Origin: Flavobacteriales bacterium UBA974
GTDB taxonomy: Bacteria > Bacteroidota > Bacteroidia > Flavobacteriales_D > Sanyastnellaceae
DNA length: 45,256 bases
Assembly (NCBI GenBank): GCA_002292405.1
Contig: DBBW01000004.1
Coordinates: 40,588 to 85,843, forward strand
Direction of reading: 5' to 3'
Of the stretch, positions 34,157-43,267 are shown in pieces; positions within the stretch are counted from its first letter, which is position 1; every line of letters begins with the position of its first letter. The position numbers were made by a program, and so were the translations under genes. Under the pieces are notes generated by a model that had not been told where the DNA came from, did not search any database, and saw only the letters and a program-made list of their open reading frames with translations.

Positions 34157-36151
34157 ATGGCAACCATTGAATTCACATCACACCCGTTAGAATTCAAAAA
34201 GCCTGCGCGCACTTCTCGCGATACATTAAAAAGTAAACCAAGCTTTTTTTTATCAATAGAAGATGACGGAGGTCGAAAAGGAACAGGAGAGTGCAGTTTA
34301 ATTCCTGGCCTTAGCCTAGCGTCTGAAAAAGATGCAAGAGAAGCTTTAGAGCAACTGACGAAACTAAATACGTTACATCCAGAATCCATCCCTCATTCTT
34401 TACCTGCCGTAAAATTTGCAGTGGAAACCGCTTTAATAGATTTCAATCGTGAAGGCAAACCTAATTGGATAGAAGGCATCCCCGTGAATGGTTTGGTTTG
34501 GATGGATGATGCGGAAGGGATGTTGAAGCAAGTGGACGTCTTAATTGAGAATGGATATAAAACCATAAAAATCAAAGTAGGCACCCTACCCTTCTATGAA
34601 GAATTAGAGCTACTCGAAGAAATTAGGCGCCGATGTCCCTCCAGTGACTTCACTTTAAGACTTGATGCAAACGGAGCCTTCAGCAAGCAATCGCCCGATG
34701 GACTCACAGCGCTTGAAAAACTGCAAATCCTTTACAACGCTGGGCTAGACCTGCACAGTATAGAGCAACCCATTTCACCAGGTTTGATAGAAGAAATGGC
34801 GGAGCTTTGTGCCTCCTCACCTGTTCCTATAGCTCTTGATGAAGAATTGATACAAGTCCGTTCTGAATCAGAGAAAAGAGCTCTGCTTGAGAAAATACGA
34901 CCTGCATATTTAGTTTTAAAACCTAGCCTTTTAGGTGGTTTCAAATCCTCGGAATCTTGGATCACCCTCGCTGAAAGTCTTTCAATTGGTTGGTGGACTA
35001 CCTCCGCTTTAGAATCGAACATAGGGCTGGCAGAGATCGCTGCGTGGACATCTGAATTGTTAAAATCTAGGCCAAATTTAAAAAGCATGGCTCAAGGGTT
35101 GGGCACAGGAAGTCTCTACAAAAACAACATTGCATCTACTTTGATTATTTCTGATGGGAAACTCTTCTCCAGTCTCCTAAATTCAGAATTAAAATGGACA
35201 CAAGAAATCTCAAAAGCGATTGAAAATTGGTTTGCACATCCCAAGGCTCCCCTTTCATTCAAGACCTCCGGATCAAGTGGTCCACCTCGTGAAATAACTC
35301 ACTCTCGGGATGCAGTAACAGCCAGTGCAAAAGAGACTTTAGAGTACTTCAACTTAAAACCAGGAGACAGAGTGGTACTTTCTTTACCTGTACATTTTAT
35401 CGCTGGACATATGATGTTAGTGAGAGCAATAGTTGGAAGGTTAGCCTTGGAAATTGTCGAGCCTACGACAAAACCTGATTTTAAATCACCCGCTGATTTC
35501 ATTGCCTTAACCCCAAACCAATGCTACTCTCTACTACCTGATTTCCCTCCAGTTAAAAAGGTGCTTTTAGGAGGAGGCGTTGTTTCCATAGATCTAATTG
35601 AAAGATTACCTGAGGGGATTGAGTTTTATGAGGGATTCGGAATGACGGAGACAATCACTCATATTGCCATTAGAAAACTTCAACGTGAAAGTCCTAAAAG
35701 TCCATTTGAGGCTATGCCGGGAGTGCGCTTGAGTATTTCGAAAGACAGAGAACTTATTATTGATGCACCTTCGAGAGGGGTGACCGGTTTAGTTACAGAT
35801 GACATTGTTGAACTGATAGATTCAACGAGATTTGTTTGGCTTGGGCGTAAAAGTTCAATCATTAATTCAGGTGGAATTAAAGTGATGCCTGAAATTGTAG
35901 AGCAGAAAATTCGAGAGGTTGTTAAACCACTTGGCTGCGAGTATATGATAAAAGGTATACCCGATGAATCTTTTGGAGAGAAAGTAACCCTGCTTTTAGA
36001 TACTCAGGAACTTACTGAGAAAATCGAACATGAACTTTTATTGGAGATTTCGCGACTGGAAAATTTATCAGCATATCACGCGCCTAGAAAAATTGTGTAC
36101 GGAAAGGTTATAAGATCTAATCGAGGTAAACTTAAAAGAAACGAAACATGA
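34157..36151 (+). CDS. menC/menE: Fused o-succinylbenzoate synthase and o-succinylbenzoate-CoA ligase
   Basis: One 664-residue ORF carries two consecutive pathway enzymes. Residues 1-340 are MenC (enolase superfamily): catalytic lysines in TIKIKVG (K138/K140), metal ligands D170 (LDANG), E203 (IEQP) and D228 (LDEE), K255 in LKPSLLGG, and the MenC-type GLGTGSL end. Residues about 350-664 are a compact MenE (AMP-forming ligase): P-loop TSGSSGPP (370-377), GHMMLVRA, YEGFGMTET, VTDDIVEL, WLGRKSSIINSGGIKV, and C-terminal GKLKR with the catalytic lysine. Both halves look complete; the ligase lacks the usual N-terminal subdomain, as short Bacteroidota MenE does. No stop or frameshift lies between. 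It overlaps rdgB by four bases. Confidence 0.93.
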   Translation: MATIEFTSHPLEFKKPARTSRDTLKSKPSFFLSIEDDGGRKGTGECSLIPGLSLASEKDAREALEQLTKLNTLHPESIPHSLPAVKFAVETALIDFNREGKPNWIEGIPVNGLVWMDDAEGMLKQVDVLIENGYKTIKIKVGTLPFYEELELLEEIRRRCPSSDFTLRLDANGAFSKQSPDGLTALEKLQILYNAGLDLHSIEQPISPGLIEEMAELCASSPVPIALDEELIQVRSESEKRALLEKIRPAYLVLKPSLLGGFKSSESWITLAESLSIGWWTTSALESNIGLAEIAAWTSELLKSRPNLKSMAQGLGTGSLYKNNIASTLIISDGKLFSSLLNSELKWTQEISKAIENWFAHPKAPLSFKTSGSSGPPREITHSRDAVTASAKETLEYFNLKPGDRVVLSLPVHFIAGHMMLVRAIVGRLALEIVEPTTKPDFKSPADFIALTPNQCYSLLPDFPPVKKVLLGGGVVSIDLIERLPEGIEFYEGFGMTETITHIAIRKLQRESPKSPFEAMPGVRLSISKDRELIIDAPSRGVTGLVTDDIVELIDSTRFVWLGRKSSIINSGGIKVMPEIVEQKIREVVKPLGCEYMIKGIPDESFGEKVTLLLDTQELTEKIEHELLLEISRLENLSAYHAPRKIVYGKVIRSNRGKLKRNET

Positions 36152-36741
36152 AACCAGTCATTGTTTTTGCTACCGCAAATGAAAATAAAACTGCTGAGGT
36201 TCGAGAATTATTGAAAGATCTTTACGAAGTGAAGTCATTAATCGATATTGGATGCACCGAAGACATCCCTGAAACCACAAACACTTTGGAAGGTAACGCT
36301 AAGCAAAAGGCAGACTATGTAAAAGAAAAATACGGATATGATTGTTTTGCTGATGACACAGGTTTAGAAGTTGAAGCACTAGATGGCGCCCCCGGAGTTT
36401 TCACAGCTCGCTATGGCGGACATGAGAAAGACGCGCAGCAGAATATGAATTACTTGATGAATGAGCTTGAAAAAGTTGGAGCTTTAGACCCCTCTGAACG
36501 AGGTGCTCGATTTAGAACTACCATCCACCTCATTATAAATGGTAAGGAAGTTGGGTTAGAGGGGATTTGTAAAGGGCATATAGCTCCGCTGCAGTCAGGT
36601 ACAGCTGGATTTGGATATGATCCTGTCTTTATCCCAAATGGAGAAGATAGAACCTTTTCTGAAATGAGTGCAGAAGAAAAGAACTCTATGAGTCATAGGG
36701 GTAGTGCAATACGTTCGATGTTAGAATATTTAGGAGTGTAA
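36148..36741 (+). CDS. rdgB: XTP/dITP diphosphatase (HAM1/RdgB)
   Basis: Removes non-canonical purine nucleotides (XTP, dITP) from the pool. The 197 residues have FATANENKTAEVREL, TLEGNAKQKADYV, FADDTGLEVEALDGAPGVFTARYGG and AGFGYDPVFIPNG followed by MSHRG, the complete family pattern. Its ATG overlaps the end of the menC-menE gene (ATGA), so it is read from the menaquinone transcript; this looks like a location convenience rather than a pathway link. Confidence 0.96.
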   Translation: MKPVIVFATANENKTAEVRELLKDLYEVKSLIDIGCTEDIPETTNTLEGNAKQKADYVKEKYGYDCFADDTGLEVEALDGAPGVFTARYGGHEKDAQQNMNYLMNELEKVGALDPSERGARFRTTIHLIINGKEVGLEGICKGHIAPLQSGTAGFGYDPVFIPNGEDRTFSEMSAEEKNSMSHRGSAIRSMLEYLGV

Positions 36742-36766
36742 AAGTGCTGATTAACCAGGTTTAGCC

Positions 36767-36774
36767 CATATTTG
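36767..36774 (+). promoter_or_regulatory. Possible -7 box directly in front of accA
   Basis: CATATTTG matches TAnnTTTG at seven of eight positions, followed by CAAA and the accA ATG. The arrangement and sequence duplicate that of the acyl-CoA dehydrogenase start at 1418. No convincing -33 TTG was found. Confidence 0.35.
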
Positions 36775-36778
36775 CAAA

Positions 36779-37732
36779 ATGAATTATCTTGAATTCGAAG
36801 AGCCAATTAAAACCCTGCGTGAGCAGTTAATTCAGGCGAAAGATATTGAGTCAAAAAACGAGCTTGATATGACCACTACTATTGTGGAACTTGAAGATAA
36901 AATTGTTGAGGTAACTAAGGAAATTTACGGTAAACTTACTGCTTGGCAGCGTGTACTTGTAAGTCGCCATCCCGACAGGCCTTATGCTCTGGATTACATG
37001 ATCGCCATTACTGACGGCGAGTTTATGGAACTTCACGGGGATAGAAACGTAAAGGACGACAAGGCTATGGTTGGGGGACTTGGGGAAATTAACGGCAGAC
37101 CTATTATGCTTATAGGCCAACAAAAAGGCATCAACACAAAAATGCGTCAATACCGCAACTTCGGCATGGCGAACCCTGAAGGATACAGAAAAGCTCTTAG
37201 ACTAATGAAATTAGCTGAGAAATTCAACATCCCAGTTGTGACTTTAATCGACACTCCTGGAGCTTACCCTGGATTAGAAGCTGAGGAGAGAGGCCAGGGA
37301 GAAGCTATTGCAAGAAATCTAATGGAAATGACTCAGTTGAGAGTCCCTATTATCTGTATCATCATAGGCGAAGGTGCTTCCGGAGGTGCTTTAGGGATAG
37401 GGATTGGTGACAGGGTGATGATGCTTGAAAACACTTGGTATAGTGTTATTTCACCTGAATCTTGTTCTTCAATCCTTTGGAAATCTTGGGATCACAAAAA
37501 AGAAGCTGCAGAAGCTTTAAAACTTACTGGAGAAGATATGCTTGGCAACAAACTGATCGACGGTATTATCCCCGAACCTCTTGGTGGTGCTCATAATAAT
37601 CGAGAAGAAATGTATGCTACTCTGAAAAATGAAATCACTGATTATTTAAAAAAGTTAATGCCAATGGATGCTGATAAACGCATCGATTCTCGAATACGCA
37701 AGTTTTCTAACATGGGAGTGGTGACTAGTTAA
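36779..37732 (+). CDS. accA: Acetyl-CoA carboxylase carboxyltransferase subunit alpha
   Basis: With AccD transfers the carboxyl group from biotin to acetyl-CoA, the first step of fatty-acid synthesis. The 317 residues contain LELE-type N-terminal helices, [72 protein letters not shown] and [33 protein letters not shown], all diagnostic of AccA. Length is normal. It lies 37 bases after rdgB and probably has its own start of transcription at or next to the ATG. accD is not in the window. Confidence 0.97.
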   Translation: MNYLEFEEPIKTLREQLIQAKDIESKNELDMTTTIVELEDKIVEVTKEIYGKLTAWQRVLVSRHPDRPYALDYMIAITDGEFMELHGDRNVKDDKAMVGGLGEINGRPIMLIGQQKGINTKMRQYRNFGMANPEGYRKALRLMKLAEKFNIPVVTLIDTPGAYPGLEAEERGQGEAIARNLMEMTQLRVPIICIIIGEGASGGALGIGIGDRVMMLENTWYSVISPESCSSILWKSWDHKKEAAEALKLTGEDMLGNKLIDGIIPEPLGGAHNNREEMYATLKNEITDYLKKLMPMDADKRIDSRIRKFSNMGVVTS

Positions 37733-37793
37733 CATTTACAGTTCAAAAACACGCACCTTTTACCCTAATTTCGCCCTATATATTTTTAGATTC

Positions 37794-39509
37794 ATGAATC
37801 AAATTATTCGAATGCTACGTACTCAAGCGTCTTTTGTAGCTGTTGCTACAGTGATTTTCCTCGCCGGCTGTGCTGGACTAGGATCAATGGAGAAGGCCAT
37901 TGAAACACTCAATTTAAATGTAAATCCAGGAACCTTAATCCTTCGTGGCGATATCGTCGAAGTAGAGATTACAGGAAACTTCCCAGCGAAATACTTTGCT
38001 AAGAAAGTAAGGCTAGAAGCTACACCTGTCCTTGTTTGGGATGGTGGAGAAGCTGCATTTGCTACTGAAGGCTTCCAAGGTGAAGATGCAGCAGGAAACT
38101 ACACTGTAGTTCCTTTCGAAGCTGGAAAAGCTTTCACTTACAATGCGAGCATTTCTTATGATGCTGCTATGGAAGATGCATGTCACTTAGAACTTCGCTT
38201 GCGCGGACTCAAGGGAGATAAGGTTGTCGACTTTGAGCCATACATTATTTGCAAAGGTGTGATCACAACACCCCATCTCGTTCAGCCAGATGACAAGTTC
38301 GCAATTACTCCAGACCGCTTCCAGCGCACTATGTCTTATACATTAGGCAATGATCTAAACTACGATTACAACAGTTCTAAAGTAACTCGCACTGAGTTGC
38401 GTGCAGAAGGTTGGGGAGCCATGAAAGAACTCTTCGCTTTAGCAGCTTCTGCTGACAGTGTTAATCTTTCAGGAACCACTATCGAGGCTTATGCTTCTCC
38501 AGAAGGAGAGATTACTCTTAATGAAGACCTAGCTAATGATCGTGCAGAGTCTGCACATAAAGCCCTAAAGAGCGAGTTAAAGAGTAAGAAGATTGAAACT
38601 GCTGAAGGTTTTTACACGCTCATGGCGAAAGGAGAAGATTGGGATGGTTTCAAACGCCTCATGGTTGCTTCTAATATTGAAGACAAAAATCTCATTCTTC
38701 GCGTACTGGAGATGTACTCTGACAAGAGTAAGCGAGAACAAGAAATTCGCAACATAGCAAAAACTTATTCTGAGATTGAAGACAAAATCCTTCCTTCACT
38801 ACGTCGCTCTTCTATTGCCATGAACTACACTGTCGAAGGCTACACAGATGAAGAGTTAACTGCACTTGCGATGACTTCGCCTGCTACTCTTACAGTTGAG
38901 GAGTTATTATTTTCAGCTACTTTGTTTCCCGATATTTCTGATAAATTAGCTGTGTACACAGCTTGCTCTGGTGCTTACAGCAATGATCACCGTGGTTACA
39001 ACAACGCTGGTGTTTGTCTAATGGAAATGGGACGAAGTAATCAAGCTGATGAAGCATTCAATGCTGCTCGCTCACTTTCACCTAACAACGCTGCAGTTCT
39101 CAACAACGTTGGAGCTATCGCTCGCCAAAAAGGTAAGACAGAAGAAGCTGCTGCTTTATTTGCAAAAGCTGGTTCTGGAGCTGAGGTAAACTATAACAAA
39201 GGTTTAGTTGCTATTACACAAGGAAACTACGGATCAGCTATTTCTAACATGAGCGGTTCTGCTTCAGCAAACCTAGCTCTAGCTAAACTATTGAATGGAG
39301 ATGCTAACGGTGCTAAGACTACACTTATGAATGCAGGGGATGACTCCGCAATATCGAGCTACCTACTCGCTATTTGCTGTGCTCGTTTAGACGATGCTGC
39401 AGGAGTTAAAGCAAACGTTAATGCTGCTCTTACTAAAGATGGCACCCTCCGAGGGAAAGCTCAAACAGATCTTGAGTTCGCTAATTTCCGTACTGAGTTA
39501 GGACTGTAA
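37794..39509 (+). CDS. Outer-envelope lipoprotein with OmpA-like and TPR regions
   Basis: The 571-residue lipoprotein has the signal VAVATVIFLAGCAG with acylation cysteine at 26. The next 150 residues are beta-rich and of unknown family. An OmpA-like segment follows (about 235-275: IEAYASPEGEITLNEDLANDRAESAHKAL), in which the usual TDxxG is SPEG, a variant seen in Bacteroides-type proteins, so peptidoglycan binding is doubtful. Residues about 390-560 are TPR-like (DHRGYNNAGVCLMEMGRSNQADEAFNAAR, NAAVLNNVGAIARQKGKTEEAAALFAKAG). Codon use is GC-richer and repetitive (GCT, GCA), suggesting high expression. An ATG six codons downstream is an alternative start. A strong terminator follows. Function unknown. 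Confidence 0.82.
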   Translation: MNQIIRMLRTQASFVAVATVIFLAGCAGLGSMEKAIETLNLNVNPGTLILRGDIVEVEITGNFPAKYFAKKVRLEATPVLVWDGGEAAFATEGFQGEDAAGNYTVVPFEAGKAFTYNASISYDAAMEDACHLELRLRGLKGDKVVDFEPYIICKGVITTPHLVQPDDKFAITPDRFQRTMSYTLGNDLNYDYNSSKVTRTELRAEGWGAMKELFALAASADSVNLSGTTIEAYASPEGEITLNEDLANDRAESAHKALKSELKSKKIETAEGFYTLMAKGEDWDGFKRLMVASNIEDKNLILRVLEMYSDKSKREQEIRNIAKTYSEIEDKILPSLRRSSIAMNYTVEGYTDEELTALAMTSPATLTVEELLFSATLFPDISDKLAVYTACSGAYSNDHRGYNNAGVCLMEMGRSNQADEAFNAARSLSPNNAAVLNNVGAIARQKGKTEEAAALFAKAGSGAEVNYNKGLVAITQGNYGSAISNMSGSASANLALAKLLNGDANGAKTTLMNAGDDSAISSYLLAICCARLDDAAGVKANVNAALTKDGTLRGKAQTDLEFANFRTELGL

Positions 39510-39558
39510 AGCATTCGAGCATACGCTCGTAAAAAATATAGACAAGAAAATTGAAATT

Positions 39559-39588
39559 AGGATCTAGCTTCGGCTAGGTCCTTTTTTT
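39559..39588 (+). terminator. Intrinsic terminator after the TPR lipoprotein gene
   Basis: GGATCTAGC (39560-39568), stable TTCG tetraloop, GCTAGGTCC (39573-39581, one T-G wobble), then seven T. It also lies 29 bases beyond the stop of the convergent trmH gene. Confidence 0.9.
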
Positions 39589-39616
39589 GATCAATGAAAT
39601 CCATTTTCGACACCAA

Positions 39617-40114
39617 TCACAGTCGCATCCCCTGGCTCGCATGCCAAAGAACGATACCTGCACATACACTTACGTTCATGCTATTCTTCACTCCGAGTTG
39701 TGGGATTTCAAGAAGGATATTGGCTGAGTCACAGGTGGAGGATTTAACCCCACGGACTTCGTTTCCAAAAACAAGGGCCCATTTCTCTCCTTTTTTAGGT
39801 TTCCATTGTTCGAGAGATATGCTTCTAGAATCCTGCTCGATGACTGCTATTTTATATCCTTCTGAACGTAAAACAGAAATCGCCTTATCTGCAGATGTGT
39901 GTCCACGCCACGGAATGTGATCGCTCGCTCCTAAGGCCGTTTTGAGTATATCGCGATGGGGTGGATGGCAAGTAATCCCACACAATTCAACTCCAGAAAT
40001 ACAGAAAGCATCGCCCGTTCGAAAAAAGGAACCTACATTATTTCCACTTCTAATGTCCTCAAGAACGAAAACAACTGGAAGAAGGTCCTCGTTTGTGTAA
40101 TCTTCCGGTTTCAC
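39617..40114 (-). CDS. TrmH/SpoU-family RNA 2'-O-methyltransferase
   Basis: The 165-residue SPOUT methyltransferase shows all three SpoU motifs: NVGSFFRTGDAF (motif 1), WALVFGNEVRGV (motif 2) and LEIPQLGVKNSMNVSVCAGIVLW (motif 3), forming the trefoil-knot SAM site. It lacks any N-terminal RNA-binding extension, so it is a minimal form close to Bacteroidota TrmH-family proteins; the RNA target (tRNA G18 or other) cannot be decided. It starts 26 bases after the sppA stop and is likely cotranscribed with it. Confidence 0.92.
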   Translation of the reverse strand: MKPEDYTNEDLLPVVFVLEDIRSGNNVGSFFRTGDAFCISGVELCGITCHPPHRDILKTALGASDHIPWRGHTSADKAISVLRSEGYKIAVIEQDSRSISLEQWKPKKGEKWALVFGNEVRGVKSSTCDSANILLEIPQLGVKNSMNVSVCAGIVLWHASQGMRL

Positions 40115-40140
40115 TTTGAGATGTATTAGTAAATCAAGAT

Positions 40141-42030
40141 TTAATCGTTGAAGTGAAGCGTGAAAGGAAGACGGGTTTGGTAGATATCATCTGACTCTAA
40201 CATTCGCTTAACTGAAAGTATTTCGAGGAGAGTAGAATTGTCTTCTCCAAGTAACCCTAGAGCATCTAAACTAGATCTTACTCCAGTTAAATCTTCAATA
40301 AACACTTCAAACGGATCACGTACCTCTGGTAGATAAATATGCTCCGCATCTGGAGAACCTATAAGGTCTTTAGTGTAATTGAGAGCCGTTTCCAAATTTC
40401 CTATTTCATCAACAAGTCCGTTTTCTAATGCATCGTTTCCAGACCAAACCCTTCCTCTTGCCACCTCTTCAACTTGCTCAGCACTCATCCCCCTTCCTTC
40501 AGCTACTTTAGACGAAAAACCATAATAGATATCTGAAATAATTTCATTGTAGGCCTCTATTTCAAACTCAGACATAGCAAAAACACCGTCGGGTTTTCCC
40601 GCATGGCTATGAGTTGCAATCTCATCGAATGATATACCTAAATGTTTTTCGTACATCCCTCCTACATTTGGAATAACTCCAAACACACCAATAGATCCAG
40701 TTATCGTAGTTGGATTGGCAAAAATTCTATCGGCAGCACAGCTTATATAGTATCCCCCAGATGCTGCAAGATCACCCATGCTGACAATTAGCTTCTTTCC
40801 TGCTTCTTTCAGTAAAACAGTTTCTCTCCAAATAACATCACTTGCAAGGGCGCTGCCTCCAGGAGAATTAACCCTTAGAATCACTGCTTTCACATCAGGT
40901 GCCAAGCGAGCAGAACGAATAGCAGCTGCTGTGGTTGCAGAACCTATCGTAGTAGCATCACCATCTCCTGACTCAATAGCACCTACAGCATATACAATAG
41001 CTATTTCACCCCCTAAAGGATCCTCTTCTTGATCTGAATCGTCGTTGTCACTATCATCAGTAAGCGTCACGATTAAATCTGTAAAAGCTTCTTCTGACAT
41101 ATCCATTCCAAACAGACGCTCTGACAATGTGTATTCTCCAAATGATATTGTTTCAAGTTCTAAACTATCTAAACGACTTTCTAAAAGATCATCTAACTCA
41201 TCCTCGTAGAGAGTTGCATCTATTAAACCTTGTTCTACTGCATCATTCGGTAGGCGTACAGAAATATTTTCTGCTACTGCGTCAAGTTGAGAAACAGGCA
41301 TGTTTCTACTTATCGCAATATCTGAGCTTATTGTTTCCCAAAACTCTCCCAAAAGAGCTTCTAGTTGTTCTTTATTAGCGTCGCTGAAATTTTTACGAAG
41401 TAAAGGCTCTACAGCAGATTTATATTTGTTGTTTGGGCCTCGAAGCACAGTAACGTCAACACCTAATTTATCAAGCAATCCAGGGTAAAACATAGATTGA
41501 GCACGAAGTCCTAAAAGAGTCATTCCTCCAGCTGGATGAAGATAGACTTCGTCTGCAACAGAATTAAGGTAATATCCTCCTTGACTCATTGACTCACTCC
41601 ATGCTACTACCCACTTTCCAGATTCACGAAATTCATCAATCCCATCTCTAATATCTTCAAGGGTTGACGGAGATGCCGCTACCCCAGAAATATTTAAATA
41701 AAGTCCCTTGATATTATCATCAGAGGCAGCTCGGGTAAGACCGTCAAGGATTTGATCTAAACCAATTTGAGGATCAGGAGCAAGACTGGCAAAATTAAAT
41801 GCAAAGGGCTCATCTCCCCCTCTCTCAACGATGTTCGCATCGAGATTCATCACAATAACGTTAGCATCGCCAGAGTAAACTTCTGCTTCTGCTTCTTCTA
41901 GTTCAGAGATAGCACCGAAAATTCCTCCTAAGAGAACACCCACAAATATAAAGATGAGTATAGTCCCTGCGATAAGCATCCCGATGATTGAGCCTATGGT
42001 AGAGCTCGCGATATTTTTAATAAAATTCAT
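40141..42030 (-). CDS. sppA: Signal peptide peptidase SppA, long (67K) type
   Basis: Membrane serine protease that degrades leftover signal peptides. The 629 residues comprise an N-terminal membrane helix (about 11-40), an N-terminal domain and a C-terminal ClpP-like domain. The Ser-Lys dyad is split as in E. coli SppA: K204 in NNKYKSAVEPL and S424 in GDLAASGGYYISCAADRI, with VNSPGGSALASD and ITGSIGVFG around the site. An acidic stretch (DDSDNDDSDQEED, about 325-338) joins the two halves. A TATTATTG box ends four bases before the ATG. trmH follows. Confidence 0.96.
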   Translation of the reverse strand: MNFIKNIASSTIGSIIGMLIAGTILIFIFVGVLLGGIFGAISELEEAEAEVYSGDANVIVMNLDANIVERGGDEPFAFNFASLAPDPQIGLDQILDGLTRAASDDNIKGLYLNISGVAASPSTLEDIRDGIDEFRESGKWVVAWSESMSQGGYYLNSVADEVYLHPAGGMTLLGLRAQSMFYPGLLDKLGVDVTVLRGPNNKYKSAVEPLLRKNFSDANKEQLEALLGEFWETISSDIAISRNMPVSQLDAVAENISVRLPNDAVEQGLIDATLYEDELDDLLESRLDSLELETISFGEYTLSERLFGMDMSEEAFTDLIVTLTDDSDNDDSDQEEDPLGGEIAIVYAVGAIESGDGDATTIGSATTAAAIRSARLAPDVKAVILRVNSPGGSALASDVIWRETVLLKEAGKKLIVSMGDLAASGGYYISCAADRIFANPTTITGSIGVFGVIPNVGGMYEKHLGISFDEIATHSHAGKPDGVFAMSEFEIEAYNEIISDIYYGFSSKVAEGRGMSAEQVEEVARGRVWSGNDALENGLVDEIGNLETALNYTKDLIGSPDAEHIYLPEVRDPFEVFIEDLTGVRSSLDALGLLGEDNSTLLEILSVKRMLESDDIYQTRLPFTLHFND

Positions 42031-42072
42031 TCTGCAATAATACGAATGTAAATTGCCTGATATTGGTAAAAA

Positions 42073-42603
42073 ATGCTTTTTAGAACAATTTATATTAGTG
42101 TGGGATCGAATTTAGGCGAGCGCGAAACCCTTTTAAAGGAAGGCATCGCTCATCTAGAAAAAGAATTGGTGGAGTTAAAAGCAATTAAATCCATAACCGA
42201 ATCTCCTATTTATGAAACCCAAGCATGGGGAATGCCAGAAGGAACCCCTGCCTTTTTAAATCTTGTCATCGCCATAGAAACAGATGTAACGTTGGAGAAC
42301 TTACTTCCTTTGTTGCTCGAAGTAGAAAGTGCTTGTGGAAGGGAACGTAATTTAACAAAATACGAAGCAGATCATTCTGATTCATATGCAAACAGAACCC
42401 TCGATATGGATATACTACTAGACGGAGAAGTTCTCTTGAAAACTAACCATCTAATTGTTCCTCATCCCAAACTAACTCAACGTAGATTTGTATTACAACC
42501 CTTGGCAGATCTTGACTCAAAGATAATAATCCCGGGGGAAAATTGTACTGTAGAAGAAGCTTTAAAAGCTTGTCCTATTAAACCAGAAGTGCTATTAAAG
42601 TAA
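42073..42603 (+). CDS. folK: HPPK: 6-hydroxymethyl-dihydropterin diphosphokinase
   Basis: Transfers pyrophosphate from ATP to the pterin in folate synthesis. The 176 residues include ISVGSNLGERETLL, SPIYETQAWGMPEGTPAFLNLVI, GRERNL and NRTLDMDILLDGEVLL (the DxD metal site), followed by PHPKLTQRRFVLQPLADL. Between the GRxR and xRTxDxD motifs there are about eight more residues (YEADHSDSYA region) than in E. coli HPPK, lengthening the catalytic loop. The next gene, a deoxynucleoside kinase, starts five bases after the stop. sppA diverges across 42 bases. Confidence 0.95.
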   Translation: MLFRTIYISVGSNLGERETLLKEGIAHLEKELVELKAIKSITESPIYETQAWGMPEGTPAFLNLVIAIETDVTLENLLPLLLEVESACGRERNLTKYEADHSDSYANRTLDMDILLDGEVLLKTNHLIVPHPKLTQRRFVLQPLADLDSKIIIPGENCTVEEALKACPIKPEVLLK

Positions 42604-42608
42604 AAAGA

Positions 42609-43244
42609 ATGGGGCCATATGCTTACATAGCGATTGAGGGAAATATCGGAGCTGGGAAAACCACTTTCAGTAAAATGATGGCGGAGAGGACTGGTAGCAA
42701 AGTGATTCATGAAAGATTTGCGGAAAATCCGTTTTTAGAGCGTTTTTACGAGAACCCCGAGAGTCATGCTTTTTCTGTAGAACTTGCTTTCGTAGCCGAT
42801 AGATTTAAGCAACTCGGTGAGGCTCTAGGAAGTCGGAACCTCTTCCGTCAAAACGTTATCTCTGATTATAATTTCGCAAAATCTCTCATCTTTGCGAAGG
42901 CGAATCTCCCTAAGAATGAATTCTCACTCTTCCGCACTATGTTTGGCCTTATGGAAGACCAAATTCCATCACCGGAAGTTATTGCAGTTCTCAATCCAGG
43001 GTTAGAAAAGGTAAAAGAACAGATCAAGGAACGAGGCCGGAAATATGAGCAGGATCTTCCGAAAGGATATCTAGAAAAAATCGAGAATGGCTATAAAACC
43101 TACTACAAATATCATCGCGGTTCAAGGGTTCTTTTAATCGATACCTCAGAGCTCGATTTCGTAGAAAATCTAGACGATTACGAGAAACTATTTAACTGCA
43201 TCATCAACCCACGTAAGCCTGGAGTGTATGAGATAAAGCCTTGA
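42609..43244 (+). CDS. Deoxynucleoside kinase
   Basis: Phosphorylates deoxynucleosides for salvage. The 211 residues show IAIEGNIGAGKTTFSKMMAE (P-loop, about 6-25), HERFAENPFLERFYENPESHAFSVELAFVADRF (substrate pocket), ISDYNFAKSLIFAKANL and the lid KEQIKERGRKYEQDL. This is the dNK/dGK/dAK family common in Bacteroidota; specificity cannot be read. Cotranscribed with folK by position; the oxidoreductase gene follows after 23 bases. Confidence 0.93.
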   Translation: MGPYAYIAIEGNIGAGKTTFSKMMAERTGSKVIHERFAENPFLERFYENPESHAFSVELAFVADRFKQLGEALGSRNLFRQNVISDYNFAKSLIFAKANLPKNEFSLFRTMFGLMEDQIPSPEVIAVLNPGLEKVKEQIKERGRKYEQDLPKGYLEKIENGYKTYYKYHRGSRVLLIDTSELDFVENLDDYEKLFNCIINPRKPGVYEIKP

Positions 43245-43267
43245 GTGAAAAATAACATCCAAATCAC

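Noticed and set aside
34157..36151. Sequencing error joining menC and menE
   Set aside because: The frame continues through a plausible linker (about 340-365) with both domains complete and a normal four-base overlap to rdgB, so an artefact is not needed, although reads should confirm it.
39594..39920. 108-codon plus-strand ORF over the 3' part of trmH
   Set aside because: Lies antisense to SpoU motifs 2 and 3 and directly after a terminator; no recognisable domain.
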